Assembly (NCBI GenBank): GCA_022678445.1 | Contig: JALBWU010000012.1 | Span: 1 to 35,588 of the forward strand | Source of the DNA: Candidatus Aramenus sp. CH1 | Lineage (GTDB): Archaea; Thermoproteota; Thermoprotei_A; Sulfolobales; Sulfolobaceae | DNA: 35,588 bases | Direction of reading: 5' to 3' | In this document: positions 9,198 through 19,339 of the stretch, piece after piece | Position numbering within the stretch: position 1 is the first letter of the stretch | How the letters are laid out: each line of letters starts with the position of its first letter | Translations under genes and position numbers: made by a program | The notes under the pieces: model-generated | Databases searched by the model: none | What the model saw: the letters and a program-made list of their open reading frames with translations, nothing else | What the model was told of the DNA's origin: nothing

Positions 9198-10949
9198 ATG
9201 GCTCAAGTGGAAGAACAAAACAACAAGGGCTTTAGATTGTTACCTGCACCTTCTAAGTACGAGAACGGAGTCGTAAAGTTTGGAGATAGAGAAATAAAGA
9301 TAGGAGGACCTTTGCCCAAGTTGGCTCAAAACGAGAAGTTAATTAGGGTTACGCAATCCCTCTGTCCAGCGTGCTACAGACTTCTTCCAGCAACGATCTT
9401 CGAGAAGGACGAAAGGATGTACATAAGGAAGATCTGCCCAGAGCATGGAGAATTTGAGGACCTATACTACGGAGACGTGGGAATGTATTATAAGTTCGAC
9501 TATTGGGAATATGAAGGCAAGGGGCCCAAGGTACCTTACGTAGATCTAAAGTCCCCTTGCCCGTTCAACTGCGGTCTCTGTCCAATGCATCACCAGCACT
9601 CTGCCTTAGTCAACTTGGTGATCACGAATAGGTGTGATTTGTCCTGCTGGTATTGTTTCTTCTTCGCTGAAAAGGCTGGCTACGTGTTCGAGCCCACTCT
9701 GGAGCAAATAAGGTTCATGGTACAACAGCTTAAGAGGCAGGACATTACTCTCGTTATACAAGTTACAGGCGGAGAGCCCACCCTGAGAGAAGACCTGGTA
9801 GAGATAGTGAGGCTTTTGAGAGAGGAGGGCGTGAAGCACATACAGCTTAACACATGGGGAGGGACCTTCGCTAAGCTTTATATGGAGGATCCAGACAAGG
9901 CAATAAAGTACGCCGTGGCCTTAAGGGAGGCTGGGGTGAACACTGTTTACATGAGCTTCGACGGAACGACAAGAAAGACGAACCCGAAGAACCATTGGGA
10001 GATACCGTACACATTGGAGGTATTTAGAAGGGCTGGGATGACTAGCGTAGTGCTTGTGCCCACAGTTATAAAGACTGTTAACGACCACGACCTCGGCAGC
10101 ATAGTAAAGTTTGCCGCAAGGAACATCGACGTGGTAAGGTCAGTTAACTTCCAGCCAGTCAGCTTAACCGGTATGATGAAGAGGAACATGAGGGTCAAGT
10201 TCAGGATAACCATCCCCGAAGTCCTGAAGAACATAGAGGAGCAGACAGATGGAGAGATAACTAGGGATAGTTGGTACCCAATAGGCACTTCCGTGGTATT
10301 CTCCAGGCTAGTTGAGGCGCTTACTGGCAAGGAGCAGTTCGAGATGGCCAACCACCCAAGTTGCGGTGCCGGTACATATGTATACGTAGAGTGGAGAAAC
10401 AGAGAACCTCACTTTATACCTATCTCTAAGTTCATTGACCTAGAGGGGTTACTAGAGTACTTCAAGGAAAAGACAGAGGAGTTGAAAGAAGGTGCCAGCA
10501 AATACTGGGTAGGAGTGAAGATGTTAGCAAACATAAGGAAGTTCATTGATAAAGAGAAGGGGCCAAAGGACTTTGACGTATACAAGATGCTCTACAACAT
10601 AGTCGTAAACCACAACTACGACGCACTTGGCGAGTGGCACTATAGGACTCTCTTCCTAGGTACGATGCACTTCATGGACCTCTACAACTACGACATACAA
10701 AGGGTCATGAGATGCGATATACACTACGTGGTTCCAGACGGCAGAGTGATACCTTTCTGTACGTACAACGTACTAAACGACTTATACAGAGACAAGGTGC
10801 TGAAGGAGTACCAGATACCTCTAGACGAGTGGATAAGAAAGCACGGTGAGAATAGCATAGGAGACGCTATGAAGTATAAGAGGGCTGCCTCGACCTTAGA
10901 AAAAGGAGAGATATACAAAGAGACGTATAAACACTTTAGCTCGATGTGA
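9198..10949 (+). CDS. tes: Radical SAM tetraether lipid synthase (Tes type)
   Basis: Tes couples the phytanyl chains of two archaeol-type lipids to make membrane-spanning GDGT lipids, essential for monolayer membranes. The 583-residue protein shows the family layout: a rubredoxin-like metal site (Cys56, Cys59, Cys80 with CPEHG), a second cluster motif [14 protein letters not shown] (Cys121, 125, 128), the radical SAM motif CDLSCWYC (Cys146, 150, 153), and GGEP at about residue 200. Further Cys residues occur near 391 (HPSCGAG) and in the C-terminal [10 protein letters not shown] and IPFCTYN. This matches the MJ0619 family known to hold several Fe-S clusters. It has its own promoter with a palindrome and appears monocistronic. 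The product assignment rests on motif recognition. Confidence 0.85.
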   Translation: MAQVEEQNNKGFRLLPAPSKYENGVVKFGDREIKIGGPLPKLAQNEKLIRVTQSLCPACYRLLPATIFEKDERMYIRKICPEHGEFEDLYYGDVGMYYKFDYWEYEGKGPKVPYVDLKSPCPFNCGLCPMHHQHSALVNLVITNRCDLSCWYCFFFAEKAGYVFEPTLEQIRFMVQQLKRQDITLVIQVTGGEPTLREDLVEIVRLLREEGVKHIQLNTWGGTFAKLYMEDPDKAIKYAVALREAGVNTVYMSFDGTTRKTNPKNHWEIPYTLEVFRRAGMTSVVLVPTVIKTVNDHDLGSIVKFAARNIDVVRSVNFQPVSLTGMMKRNMRVKFRITIPEVLKNIEEQTDGEITRDSWYPIGTSVVFSRLVEALTGKEQFEMANHPSCGAGTYVYVEWRNREPHFIPISKFIDLEGLLEYFKEKTEELKEGASKYWVGVKMLANIRKFIDKEKGPKDFDVYKMLYNIVVNHNYDALGEWHYRTLFLGTMHFMDLYNYDIQRVMRCDIHYVVPDGRVIPFCTYNVLNDLYRDKVLKEYQIPLDEWIRKHGENSIGDAMKYKRAASTLEKGEIYKETYKHFSSM

Positions 10950-11000
10950 GCTTATTTTATTTATTCATTCTTATCTCTTATATTAATTATTAATATTTTT
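10950..11000. terminator. T/A-rich convergent termination region
   Basis: Between the tes stop and the leftward small gene there are T-runs on the plus strand (CTTATTTTATTTATTC and ATATTTTTTATA). Such T-tracts end archaeal transcripts and would serve tes here. Confidence 0.45.
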
Positions 11001-11164
11001 TATACTCTAATGGGTACTAATTCCCTAAACCACACCCTAGCGTTACATTTGCTTCTGAAAGAGCACTCCGCGCAACAAGTATAACACACGTTAATCTTTT
11101 TGACTGTACAGAACTTAGTAATCCTGCTCCTTCCGCACGAGTCACAGACCTCCTCGTAAACCAT
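11000..11164 (-). CDS. Small Cys-rich, probably zinc-binding protein (54 aa)
   Basis: This short frame encodes about 54 residues with eight Cys in 34 residues: VCDSCGRSR, KFCTVKKINVCYTCCAECSF and SKCNARVW. Two CxxC-type pairs suggest a zinc-ribbon-like or other metal-binding fold; no family is recognised. The ATG at 11164 overlaps the end of the upstream gene by 23 bases and is preceded by a short GGAG, so it is probably coupled to that gene as the third member of a leftward transcript. The dense Cys pattern and clean frame support a real gene; its size makes it easy to miss. Confidence 0.62.
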   Translation of the reverse strand: MVYEEVCDSCGRSRITKFCTVKKINVCYTCCAECSFRSKCNARVWFRELVPIRV

Positions 11165-11678
11165 CTGTTCTCCAGCAATCTATGTTGTCGCATATCATTT
11201 TAATGTTTTCACCAAGAAAGCTGAGCCTATCATTCCCCACAAACGCGAAATCTCTAAAAAGAGCTATAACAGATCCGCGCGTTGGGGATTTCGTCCAAAT
11301 TACTTCAAGGTCACCTATTCTCTCTACGTCCCTTCTGAGTTCCATGTAGATCTCGCAACCCTCTATGCGATCTTTTCCGCAGGTTCCGTGTTTGATTCCA
11401 ACGGAATCGGGGTAGTGAATTACTATGCCGGCCCCGAAGAACTTGTGAATTCCGCACGCTCCTCCGGCTGAATCCCTTTGACAGTTGGTTAAGATTACGT
11501 ACTTTAGCTTTTGTTTATCGTGAATTACTTCAAGTATGCTCCTTATTACGTCGGTTAGAAGTTCCCCGGAGGTAGAGTTTACCAGTACGTAGTAGCTTTC
11601 CTGTTTCACCAAGTAACACACGTTTCTGCCTGGCAGACCTATCTTAAAAACGTCGTTAGATACTCTCGCTACGCTCAT
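11142..11678 (-). CDS. Metallo-beta-lactamase-fold protein lacking metal ligands
   Basis: This 178-residue protein follows the MBL-fold pattern: NVCYLVKQESYYVLVNSTSG (strand pair and first turn), LKYVILTNCQRDSAGGAC where active enzymes have THxHxDHxGG, and later WTKSPTRGSVIALFRDFAFVGND where enzymes have a PGHTPGS-like turn and a final GD. Three of the four ligands of the main motif are replaced (His to Asn65, His to Gln67, His to Ser70); only Asp69 remains. It is therefore probably non-catalytic and may bind a ligand or a partner. Five or more Cys residues in the second half are notable. It overlaps the upstream phosphoribosyltransferase-regulator gene by four bases (ATGA). Confidence 0.65.
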   Translation of the reverse strand: MSVARVSNDVFKIGLPGRNVCYLVKQESYYVLVNSTSGELLTDVIRSILEVIHDKQKLKYVILTNCQRDSAGGACGIHKFFGAGIVIHYPDSVGIKHGTCGKDRIEGCEIYMELRRDVERIGDLEVIWTKSPTRGSVIALFRDFAFVGNDRLSFLGENIKMICDNIDCWRTDGLRGGL

Positions 11679-12394
11679 AGAGTAAGCAACGATATTACGT
11701 CCATCGTTCTTAAAAGATTATCCAGCGCTTCTCTTTTGGATACTATGGCGAAGGCTAAAGCGACTTCACTACCGGCCTTTTTGAGCAAAGTATTGGACGC
11801 CGTAATTGTCCTCCCGGACTTAATAACGTCGTCCACTATGATGACTTTATCCGATTTGCTGATTAGGTCCTTTCTCAAGTATAAGCTACTTACAACCCCT
11901 TCGCTCTCCTTAATACTCTCGTCATAGTACTCCATTTCCAAGGTATCCTTGTGCTTCTTGGCTATGATAAGTGGCTTGTTTAGTACAGTGGCTACCATTG
12001 AGGCGAATGGAATTCCATTGCTAGCTATTCCAAACACCTTTGTTACACTTTCGATTTTGGAGAGATTCCTTAACGTCAGCTCTATCACTAGCCTCAATAA
12101 ATTGGGGTAAAAGAGCAAGGAAGACGTGTCAATGAAACCGTCTCCAAATATTCTTATCCTATTTTTAATAAATGACAACAAAAACTCCTTGTTCTTCACT
12201 TTGTTGATGATGTTGTTGTACTGCACTTCGCTGGGTACTGTGACGCCATTAACGTATCTACAGAGGAGGCTTTCTTGGATTCCGAGTAATGAAGAAAGTT
12301 GCTTGTAAGTGTAGATGTTCTTCAGCTCTCTTAATAGATCCACTACCAGTAACCTCTCCCTAAGCTCCCCATCCTTAGTCTGCCTTAGTGCCAA
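11675..12394 (-). CDS. HTH-phosphoribosyltransferase transcription regulator (GfcR-like)
   Basis: An N-terminal helix-turn-helix (about residues 27-58: YTYKQLSSLLGIQESLLCRYVNGVTVPS) is joined to a type I phosphoribosyltransferase domain with the PRPP loop VIIVDDVIKSGRT (about 184-197). This is the architecture of archaeal GfcR- and PurR-like regulators, which sense PRPP or a nucleotide rather than act as enzymes. Its target is unknown; salvage genes upp and cdd lie 1.5-2.5 kb upstream. The start is uncertain: the TTG at 12394 is only about eight bases from a TATAAAGC box, and a GTG at 12343 with a GGGAGAGG before it would give 222 residues. It heads a three-gene overlapping transcript with the MBL-like and Cys-rich genes. 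Confidence 0.75.
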   Translation of the reverse strand: MALRQTKDGELRERLLVVDLLRELKNIYTYKQLSSLLGIQESLLCRYVNGVTVPSEVQYNNIINKVKNKEFLLSFIKNRIRIFGDGFIDTSSLLFYPNLLRLVIELTLRNLSKIESVTKVFGIASNGIPFASMVATVLNKPLIIAKKHKDTLEMEYYDESIKESEGVVSSLYLRKDLISKSDKVIIVDDVIKSGRTITASNTLLKKAGSEVALAFAIVSKREALDNLLRTMDVISLLTL

Positions 12395-12479
12395 AGCTTT
12401 ATACCCCTGGACAAGATATGTTAGTAGATGTTCGAGTTTTTAAGTGCTGAAAAAATGATGTGAAACCCACGCAGAGAAC

Positions 12480-13895
12480 TTATACGCCCAATTTTTTCCT
12501 TATTAACTCGTTGGTAAGCTGTGGGTCTGCCCTCTTGCCCGTCCTTTTCATTACCTTACCTACCAAGAAGTTAATGACCTTGGGATCCTTTTTAGCGGCT
12601 TCCGCTGCATCCTTATCCTCTTTTATTACTTCCTCCACCAATTTCTCTAGGTACTCAAGGTCTCTGATAGCGGTTAACTGCGACTCCTTGATAAGCTGGT
12701 CTGGGTCAGCTCCCTTAAGCACAATTTCCGGCAGTACCTCCTTTACTATCTTGATAGTTATTACTCCCTTGTCCAATAGGTTAAGGAGCTTAGCTATAGC
12801 CTCTGGTGTCGCCTTTGATTCCGACGCTCTGAGGTTCTTGTCGTTGAGCCACCTTAAGTAGTCGTTTAGAATTAGGTTAGCTAGCTTCTTGTAATCCTTG
12901 TATAGCTTTGCGGTGTTCTCGTAAAAATCGGCTAGCGCTTTATCCATAACAAGTATTGATGCCTCCTTCTGTGAAATTCCGTACTGTTCCACGAGTCTCT
13001 TTACTCTTGCGTCTGGCAATTCGGGCATTTCTGCAGTAATTTTTTTAATTAAGTCCTTGCCTATAGGATAAGGAGGGAGGTCTGGATCAGGGAAATATCT
13101 GTAGTCCTCGTCGGTTTCTTTTGTCCTAGTTGGTACGCTTATTCCCCTTTCCGAGTCCCAGTGCCTAGTCTCCCTTTCAACTTTTAACCCCTGGATTATC
13201 GCCGCCTTTTGCCTCGCTATTTCGTATTTTATCGCGTTTTCGACGTCCTTGATGGATCCCACGTTCTTCACCTCTACTCTCTCTCCCCCTTCTACTGAGA
13301 CGTTAACGTCGGCCCTCATTGCCCCCTCCATGTCGCAGTTACACACCCCCAAATGCTCCAATATCGACTTGAGTTTTTCCAAGAACTCCCTAGCTTCCTT
13401 TGGGCTCTCAATGTCAGGCTCAGTTACTATCTCAAGGAGACCTATTCCTGACCTATTGTAGTCCAAGAGCGTGTACTTGCTAGTTAACATTGAACCAGTT
13501 GGGTAAATTATCTTAGCGGGGTCCTCCTCAATGTTTATCCTCCTTATCCTTATCTTCTTGTTTGTGATCTCCAGCACGCCTGACTTTGCGATGGCCATGC
13601 TACCTGGCCCATCGTATTGGGAAATCTGATAGTTCTTGGACATGTCAGGGTAGAAGTAATGCTTTCTGCTGAAAACTAGCGCTGGGGCAATTTCGCAGTT
13701 CAAGGCCAAGGCGACCATGATGGCGTAAGTCAAAGCCTTTTCGTTCAATACGGGTATGGCCCCTGGTAATCCTAGACACACAGGACAGGTGTTGGTGTTG
13801 GGGTTCTTGTTAATGTAATCCGACGAACAGGAGCAAAACAGCTTGGTCTTTAAGGTATTAAGGTGCACGTGAACTTCAAGTCCAATCTTAGGCAT
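12480..13895 (-). CDS. gatB: Asp/Glu-tRNA amidotransferase subunit B
   Basis: GatB is the kinase and tRNA-binding subunit of the GatCAB amidotransferase, which makes Asn-tRNA(Asn) or Gln-tRNA(Gln) from mischarged tRNA. The 471-residue protein starts PKIGLEVHVHLNT, has the Cys pairs of the structural zinc site (FCSCS and NTCPVCLGLPG), the YFYPDMSKNYQISQYD active-site region, and ETRHWD...EDYRYFPDPDLPP. Its C-terminal YqeY-like tail ends TNELIRKKLGV. It starts one base after the cdd stop with GGTGAG as ribosome site, as the last gene of the S28e-upp-cdd-gatB transcript. GatA and GatC are not in the window. Confidence 0.95.
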   Translation of the reverse strand: MPKIGLEVHVHLNTLKTKLFCSCSSDYINKNPNTNTCPVCLGLPGAIPVLNEKALTYAIMVALALNCEIAPALVFSRKHYFYPDMSKNYQISQYDGPGSMAIAKSGVLEITNKKIRIRRINIEEDPAKIIYPTGSMLTSKYTLLDYNRSGIGLLEIVTEPDIESPKEAREFLEKLKSILEHLGVCNCDMEGAMRADVNVSVEGGERVEVKNVGSIKDVENAIKYEIARQKAAIIQGLKVERETRHWDSERGISVPTRTKETDEDYRYFPDPDLPPYPIGKDLIKKITAEMPELPDARVKRLVEQYGISQKEASILVMDKALADFYENTAKLYKDYKKLANLILNDYLRWLNDKNLRASESKATPEAIAKLLNLLDKGVITIKIVKEVLPEIVLKGADPDQLIKESQLTAIRDLEYLEKLVEEVIKEDKDAAEAAKKDPKVINFLVGKVMKRTGKRADPQLTNELIRKKLGV

Positions 13896-15175
<1,280 letters not shown>

Positions 15176-15207
15176 TTCACACCACTTACCTTATCTTTAG
15201 CAATTCC

Positions 15208-15216
15208 TTTAAATAC
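15208..15216. promoter_or_regulatory. Symmetric box A between S28e and L24e
   Basis: TTTAAATAC reads as a TATA-type box on both strands and is 33-37 bases from each start codon (15175 leftward, 15245 rightward). No second strong AT box is seen leftward, so one TBP site may serve both ribosomal protein genes. Confidence 0.5.
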
Positions 15217-15244
15217 CTCACTAAAAAAATTATGGTGAGAAAGA

Positions 15245-15430
15245 ATGCCTTCCAGTCACACGTGTAGCTTCTGTGGAGTAACGATAGTCCCCGGTACTGG
15301 CATAATGTACGTTAAAAACGACGGCACAATTCTTTGGTTCTGCTCTAGCAAATGTAGGAAATACATGTTGAAGTACCATAAGGACGCGAAGAGACTTAAG
15401 TGGACTACATCGTACTCGAGGGTAAGGTAA
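15245..15430 (+). CDS. rpl24e: Ribosomal protein L24e
   Basis: This is a 61-residue large-subunit zinc-ribbon protein: [14 protein letters not shown] (first CxxC) and [11 protein letters not shown] (second), with a basic C-terminal tail ending SYSRVR. Length and motif match archaeal L24e. GGTGAG lies at 15234-15239 before the ATG. Ndk follows with no gap. Confidence 0.96.
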   Translation: MPSSHTCSFCGVTIVPGTGIMYVKNDGTILWFCSSKCRKYMLKYHKDAKRLKWTTSYSRVR

Positions 15431-15871
15431 ATGGCTACGCAGAGAACCTTCGTGATGATTAAGCCAGACGGTGTAAAGCGAAAGCTAGTTGGAGAAATAA
15501 TATCAAGGATAGAGAGGAAGGGGCTTAACATAGTTGCCATGAAGATGGTACAGATAAACAGGGAAAGAGCTGAGGAGCTCTACGCAGAGCATAAGGGCAA
15601 ATCCTTCTTCCCAGAACTCATCTCCTACATAACCTCCGGTCCGGTAGTTTGCATAGTGGTGGAAGGAGACGAGGCAGTAGCGGTAATGAGAAAAATGATA
15701 GGAGCCACCGATCCGAAAGAGGCTTCCCCTGGAACCATTAGAGGAGACTTTGCTCTGAGCAAGGGCGAGAACATTATCCACGCCTCTGACTCGGAAGAAA
15801 AGGCGAGAAGGGAGATGTATATATTTTTTAGAGAAGAAGAAATCCTAGAGCTGAAGGCCCAAGCCGTATAG
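15431..15871 (+). CDS. ndk: Nucleoside diphosphate kinase
   Basis: Ndk transfers the gamma phosphate of ATP to other nucleoside diphosphates. It has [18 protein letters not shown] at the N-terminus, the [17 protein letters not shown] loop, and the catalytic histidine in [12 protein letters not shown] (about residue 117). The 146-residue length is normal. Its ATG directly follows the L24e stop codon. The 3' end overlaps the convergent aIF5B gene by 27 bases, so the two transcripts are antisense at their ends. Confidence 0.97.
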   Translation: MATQRTFVMIKPDGVKRKLVGEIISRIERKGLNIVAMKMVQINRERAEELYAEHKGKSFFPELISYITSGPVVCIVVEGDEAVAVMRKMIGATDPKEASPGTIRGDFALSKGENIIHASDSEEKARREMYIFFREEEILELKAQAV

Positions 15872-17650
15872 GGGGTCTGAAGCTCTTTTTATCTTTATAA
15901 GTTCCTTGATTACCTCCTTCATGTCATCTGTGACCACGTCCTTGTAGTTCTTGAAGAGAATTTCGAGGTCCTCCTTTGGAACGTCAGTGTAGAGCTCGTC
16001 CCCTTCGTCAATCTGCCTCCCTACCATTACGTTACCCTTTATAGAGACAGCCACCTCCATACCTTGTGTTGCTCTGTCAACGGATTTCTTGTTATCCTGA
16101 ATCTGTAGCACTTCCCCAACCCTCTTTCCCTCCTTGTTTATTAAGGGGTATTTTGGTCTAATTATACCTCCCAGAACCTTAACTCCTACAATTACTGGGT
16201 CACTTCTCCTAAACACATAGCCAGGGAGTATCTTTATCTTCCCTGGTAAAATTAGGGTGTCAAGGGTCTTCCTCTTTCTACTCTCTCTTACGTCGTTTAT
16301 GTACTTCTCCACGTTGTCGATGAGTTGGTAAATTATGTCGTTGTAAATTAGTTTTACCTTTCCCGTTTCCACCCCCGGAAGGGGCTTCACGCGAAATGCT
16401 GCTATTATTCCGTATTCCTCTACCTCCTTTGCTGACATCTCAGCCTCTATTACGTCTCTTTTGCTTATCGGGCCAATATCGGCTAACCTAACTGGAATAC
16501 CCTTCTTTTCTAACGCGTCAACTAGCGATTCAAGTGCTCCTAAGCTGTCAGCCTTCACCACTATTCCAGTCACGTTTTTCTGGAATCTTACCTTGGCCAG
16601 CTCCTCTTCAATTAATTTCTTGTATTCGTCTATTTTTTCCCCGCTTTCCACAGCGTATATAGGAGACCCTGCTACAGCATACTCTAGGTCTGTAGCAATG
16701 ATCTTCACTCCTGAAGCAGCATAGACCTCGTCAACGCTTCTGTATCCTGTTTTTGAGATCCTCATATCTTGTAGGGGTGCGGGTAGGAGAAGGTTTCTCA
16801 CCTTAGTTACGATAACTCCGTTGATACCACCAAGGACTATTACGTCGTTTTTCCTTAGCACCCCATCGTATATAATCACGTCAATTGTGTGTCCGAAACC
16901 GGGGTCTTCCTTAACTTCTAGCACTACCCCCTTGGCAGGTCCCTCTGCGAACCCTATCCTCGTCCTTAGGTACCTTTGGGTGAGTCCGGCCAGTAAGGCT
17001 AAGAGCTCCGGTATTCCCTCCCCAGTTTTCCCGGAGACTGGGACGATTGCGACGTACTTTGTGAAGTCCTTTATCCTGTCAAACCTCTCGGCGTTGAAGT
17101 TTAATTGTGCCAACTGGAGAACCAAGTTATAAATGGCGTTATCCAGTCTTTGTTGTACTGCTAGGGACTGCTTAGCGAAGGAGTTAAGAAATGGTTCATT
17201 TTCGTGGGGCTTCCACCCGGGTATTTTGTCGATCTTATTGGCAGCGACGAGAAACGGTACTTTCTTTTCTTTGAGTATCTCTATAGACTCAATGGTCTGC
17301 TTTTGGAAACCTTCTGTAACGTCCACGACTAAGATCGCTATGTCAGCTACGCTCCCTCCTCTTCTCCTCAAGTTGGAGAAGAGCTCGTGACCCGGAGTGT
17401 CGATAAACAGTAGGCCCGGTATTTCGAGCTTAATTGGGATTACGTTCTTTAAGGGTTCCGCTAGCTTCTCTATAACAGAACTGGGCACGAAACTTGCTCC
17501 GACCTCTTGGGTCATTTCTCCGGGCTCCTTTTTGACGATTGCAGTCCCCCTTATTTTGTCCAAGAGCGTGGTCTTACCGTGGTCTACGTGGCCCAGCACA
17601 ACCACAATTGGCTGTCTTAATCTCTTAGTGGACACCGTGGAAGTACTCAT
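15845..17650 (-). CDS. infB: Translation initiation factor aIF5B
   Basis: This archaeal IF2/eIF5B orthologue is a GTPase that promotes subunit joining and initiator tRNA placement. It contains [16 protein letters not shown] (P-loop), [10 protein letters not shown] (G3) and [11 protein letters not shown] (G4), then the long beta-barrel and helical domains; 601 residues is the short archaeal form. The ATG at 17650 is preceded at good spacing by AGGTGAT, so a GTG three codons upstream is not needed. It is divergent from the malic enzyme gene and convergent with ndk. Confidence 0.95.
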   Translation of the reverse strand: MSTSTVSTKRLRQPIVVVLGHVDHGKTTLLDKIRGTAIVKKEPGEMTQEVGASFVPSSVIEKLAEPLKNVIPIKLEIPGLLFIDTPGHELFSNLRRRGGSVADIAILVVDVTEGFQKQTIESIEILKEKKVPFLVAANKIDKIPGWKPHENEPFLNSFAKQSLAVQQRLDNAIYNLVLQLAQLNFNAERFDRIKDFTKYVAIVPVSGKTGEGIPELLALLAGLTQRYLRTRIGFAEGPAKGVVLEVKEDPGFGHTIDVIIYDGVLRKNDVIVLGGINGVIVTKVRNLLLPAPLQDMRISKTGYRSVDEVYAASGVKIIATDLEYAVAGSPIYAVESGEKIDEYKKLIEEELAKVRFQKNVTGIVVKADSLGALESLVDALEKKGIPVRLADIGPISKRDVIEAEMSAKEVEEYGIIAAFRVKPLPGVETGKVKLIYNDIIYQLIDNVEKYINDVRESRKRKTLDTLILPGKIKILPGYVFRRSDPVIVGVKVLGGIIRPKYPLINKEGKRVGEVLQIQDNKKSVDRATQGMEVAVSIKGNVMVGRQIDEGDELYTDVPKEDLEILFKNYKDVVTDDMKEVIKELIKIKRASDPLYGLGLQL

Positions 17651-17697
17651 GTGTATCACCTTGTGAGTCTAATCACAAATTCTCTTTCATTTGATAG

Positions 17698-17709
17698 TTA
17701 TTATTTTTA
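17698..17709 (+). promoter_or_regulatory. Box A of the malic enzyme gene
   Basis: TTATTTTTAAG lies about 38-40 bases before the GTG at 17742. It falls after a TTG at 17691 that would lengthen the protein, which argues against that start. Confidence 0.5.
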
Positions 17710-17741
17710 AGCCACCGCTCGTTCCTTTTAGTGGGATTCTC

Positions 17742-19022
17742 GTGGTAGATTACGACAAGATGGCCATAGAGGTCGCATCTAAATATAAAGGAAAAATTCA
17801 GATAATACCAAAGGTTCCGGTGAACTCCTTAGACGACTTCTCCGTACTGTACACTCCAGGAGTTGCGGCAGTATCCAAGGCAATACACCAAGACAAGAGC
17901 CTCTCCTTTCAGTACACTTATAGGTGGAACGTTATAGGAATAGTAACTGACGGAACAAGGGTTCTAGGACTAGGCAATATTGGTCCAGAGGCCGCAATGC
18001 CAGTGATGGAGGGGAAATCTTTACTTTTCAAGTACCTTGGAGGAGTGGATGCAGTCCCCCTTACCCTGAACACCACTGACGCCGATAAGATTATAGAGAC
18101 AGTCAAAATCCTAGAACCCGCGTTTGGGGGAATAAACCTTGAGGACATTGAGTCACCTAAGTGTTTCTACATACTGGATAGGCTTAGGGAGGAACTTCAG
18201 ATTCCAGTCTGGCATGACGACCAACAGGGCACTGCAGGAGCAACGTTGGCTGGCCTTATTGGGGCGCTTGAGGTAGTAGGGAAGAAACCCGGCGACATCA
18301 AAGTTGTACTATTTGGAACAGGGGCAGCCAACATAGCGACTGCCAGACTCCTCTACAAGTACGGTGTTCCATATAGTAACATGATCCTAGTGGACTCTGG
18401 GGGGGTCTTGTACAGGGGAAGGGATGACGAGGAGCAGATGAAAGAGGAAAACGTGTGGAAGTACGAGTTACTTAAGCAAACCAATAAGGATAACGTAACC
18501 TCAGTGGAGAAAGCATTTGAGGGAGCAGACGTCCTCATCGCTGCCTCTAAGCCGGGCCCAGGGACGATAAGCAAGGACCTTATCGCGAAGATGAACAAGG
18601 ACGCAATAGTGTTTGCCTTAGCCAACCCTGTCCCAGAGATATGGCCAGACGAGGCCAAGAAGGCGGGCGCAAGGATAGTCGGAACTGGAAGGAGTGATTT
18701 GCCTAACCAGATAAATAACTCCCTAATATTCCCAGCAGTCTTCAGGGGTGCCTTAGACGTAAGAGCGAAGACGATCACCGACGAGATGGTGATTGAGGCG
18801 GCAAGGGAACTTGTAGCCTTTGCCAGAGAGAAAGGACTTAACGAGAATTACATAATACCAAAGATGACCGAGTGGGAAGTTTTCCCGAGGGTTGCGGCAG
18901 CGGTGGGGACTAAAGCGATTCAACAAGGAGTGGCCAGAGTAAAAATGAGTTATGAGGAACTTTTAATTAATGCTAAAAACATGATAGAAAAGGCACGTAG
19001 TCAGATGAAAACATTAGCTTAA
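17742..19022 (+). CDS. Malic enzyme (malate dehydrogenase, decarboxylating)
   Basis: The enzyme oxidatively decarboxylates malate to pyruvate with NAD(P). The sequence has [14 protein letters not shown] near the start, [53 protein letters not shown] (metal and substrate region), and the Rossmann motif [17 protein letters not shown]. It is the short 426-residue bacterial/archaeal type. The start chosen is the GTG at 17742 ([15 protein letters not shown]), because the box A lies just upstream and an earlier TTG would precede it; the ATG at 17760 is another option. It is monocistronic and divergent from aIF5B. The cofactor preference cannot be read from the sequence. Confidence 0.93.
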   Translation: MVDYDKMAIEVASKYKGKIQIIPKVPVNSLDDFSVLYTPGVAAVSKAIHQDKSLSFQYTYRWNVIGIVTDGTRVLGLGNIGPEAAMPVMEGKSLLFKYLGGVDAVPLTLNTTDADKIIETVKILEPAFGGINLEDIESPKCFYILDRLREELQIPVWHDDQQGTAGATLAGLIGALEVVGKKPGDIKVVLFGTGAANIATARLLYKYGVPYSNMILVDSGGVLYRGRDDEEQMKEENVWKYELLKQTNKDNVTSVEKAFEGADVLIAASKPGPGTISKDLIAKMNKDAIVFALANPVPEIWPDEAKKAGARIVGTGRSDLPNQINNSLIFPAVFRGALDVRAKTITDEMVIEAARELVAFAREKGLNENYIIPKMTEWEVFPRVAAAVGTKAIQQGVARVKMSYEELLINAKNMIEKARSQMKTLA

Positions 19023-19080
19023 ATTTTTATATTCCCAGATAGATAGGCTTTTTATCACAATATTACTCTAGGTGTACTGT

Positions 19081-19332
19081 ATGCGTTCAGCTTCTAAAAA
19101 GTTAGATCCTACAATACACGATCTTGTCCCCAAGCACGAGGTCCTTTCAGTGGAGGAGGCTTACATGGTGTTGAAACAACTCGGAATAGGTCCAGAGCAA
19201 CTACCCTGGTTGAAGGCTACAGATCCAGTGGCAAGAGCTATTGGGGCTAAGCCAGGCGACATAGTGAAGATCACTAGGAAGTCAAGGACAGGGGGAGAGA
19301 TAGTTACTTATAGATATGTAATAAGTGGGTGA
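19081..19332 (+). CDS. rpoH: RNA polymerase subunit Rpo5 (H)
   Basis: This is the archaeal counterpart of the Rpb5 C-terminal domain, part of the jaw of RNA polymerase. The 83 residues include [40 protein letters not shown] and [19 protein letters not shown]. The ATG at 19081 is about 25-30 bases after a CTTTTTATC box A (about 19047-19055), which suggests a leaderless transcript; a GTG three codons earlier is less likely. It heads the long rpo operon. Confidence 0.96.
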   Translation: MRSASKKLDPTIHDLVPKHEVLSVEEAYMVLKQLGIGPEQLPWLKATDPVARAIGAKPGDIVKITRKSRTGGEIVTYRYVISG

Positions 19333-19339
19333 ATTCCAA

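Noticed and set aside
9198-10949. Reading the radical SAM gene as a haem-pathway enzyme (AhbC/AhbD) because a siroheme decarboxylase is nearby
   Set aside because: The additional rubredoxin-like and CPxxCGLCP motifs before the radical SAM motif fit the tetraether synthase family, not AhbC or AhbD.
12420-12479. Possible C/D box small RNA between gatB and the PRT regulator (contains ATGATG and CTGA-like bases)
   Set aside because: The boxes are in the wrong order and spacing, and the stretch is explained better as promoter of the regulator gene.
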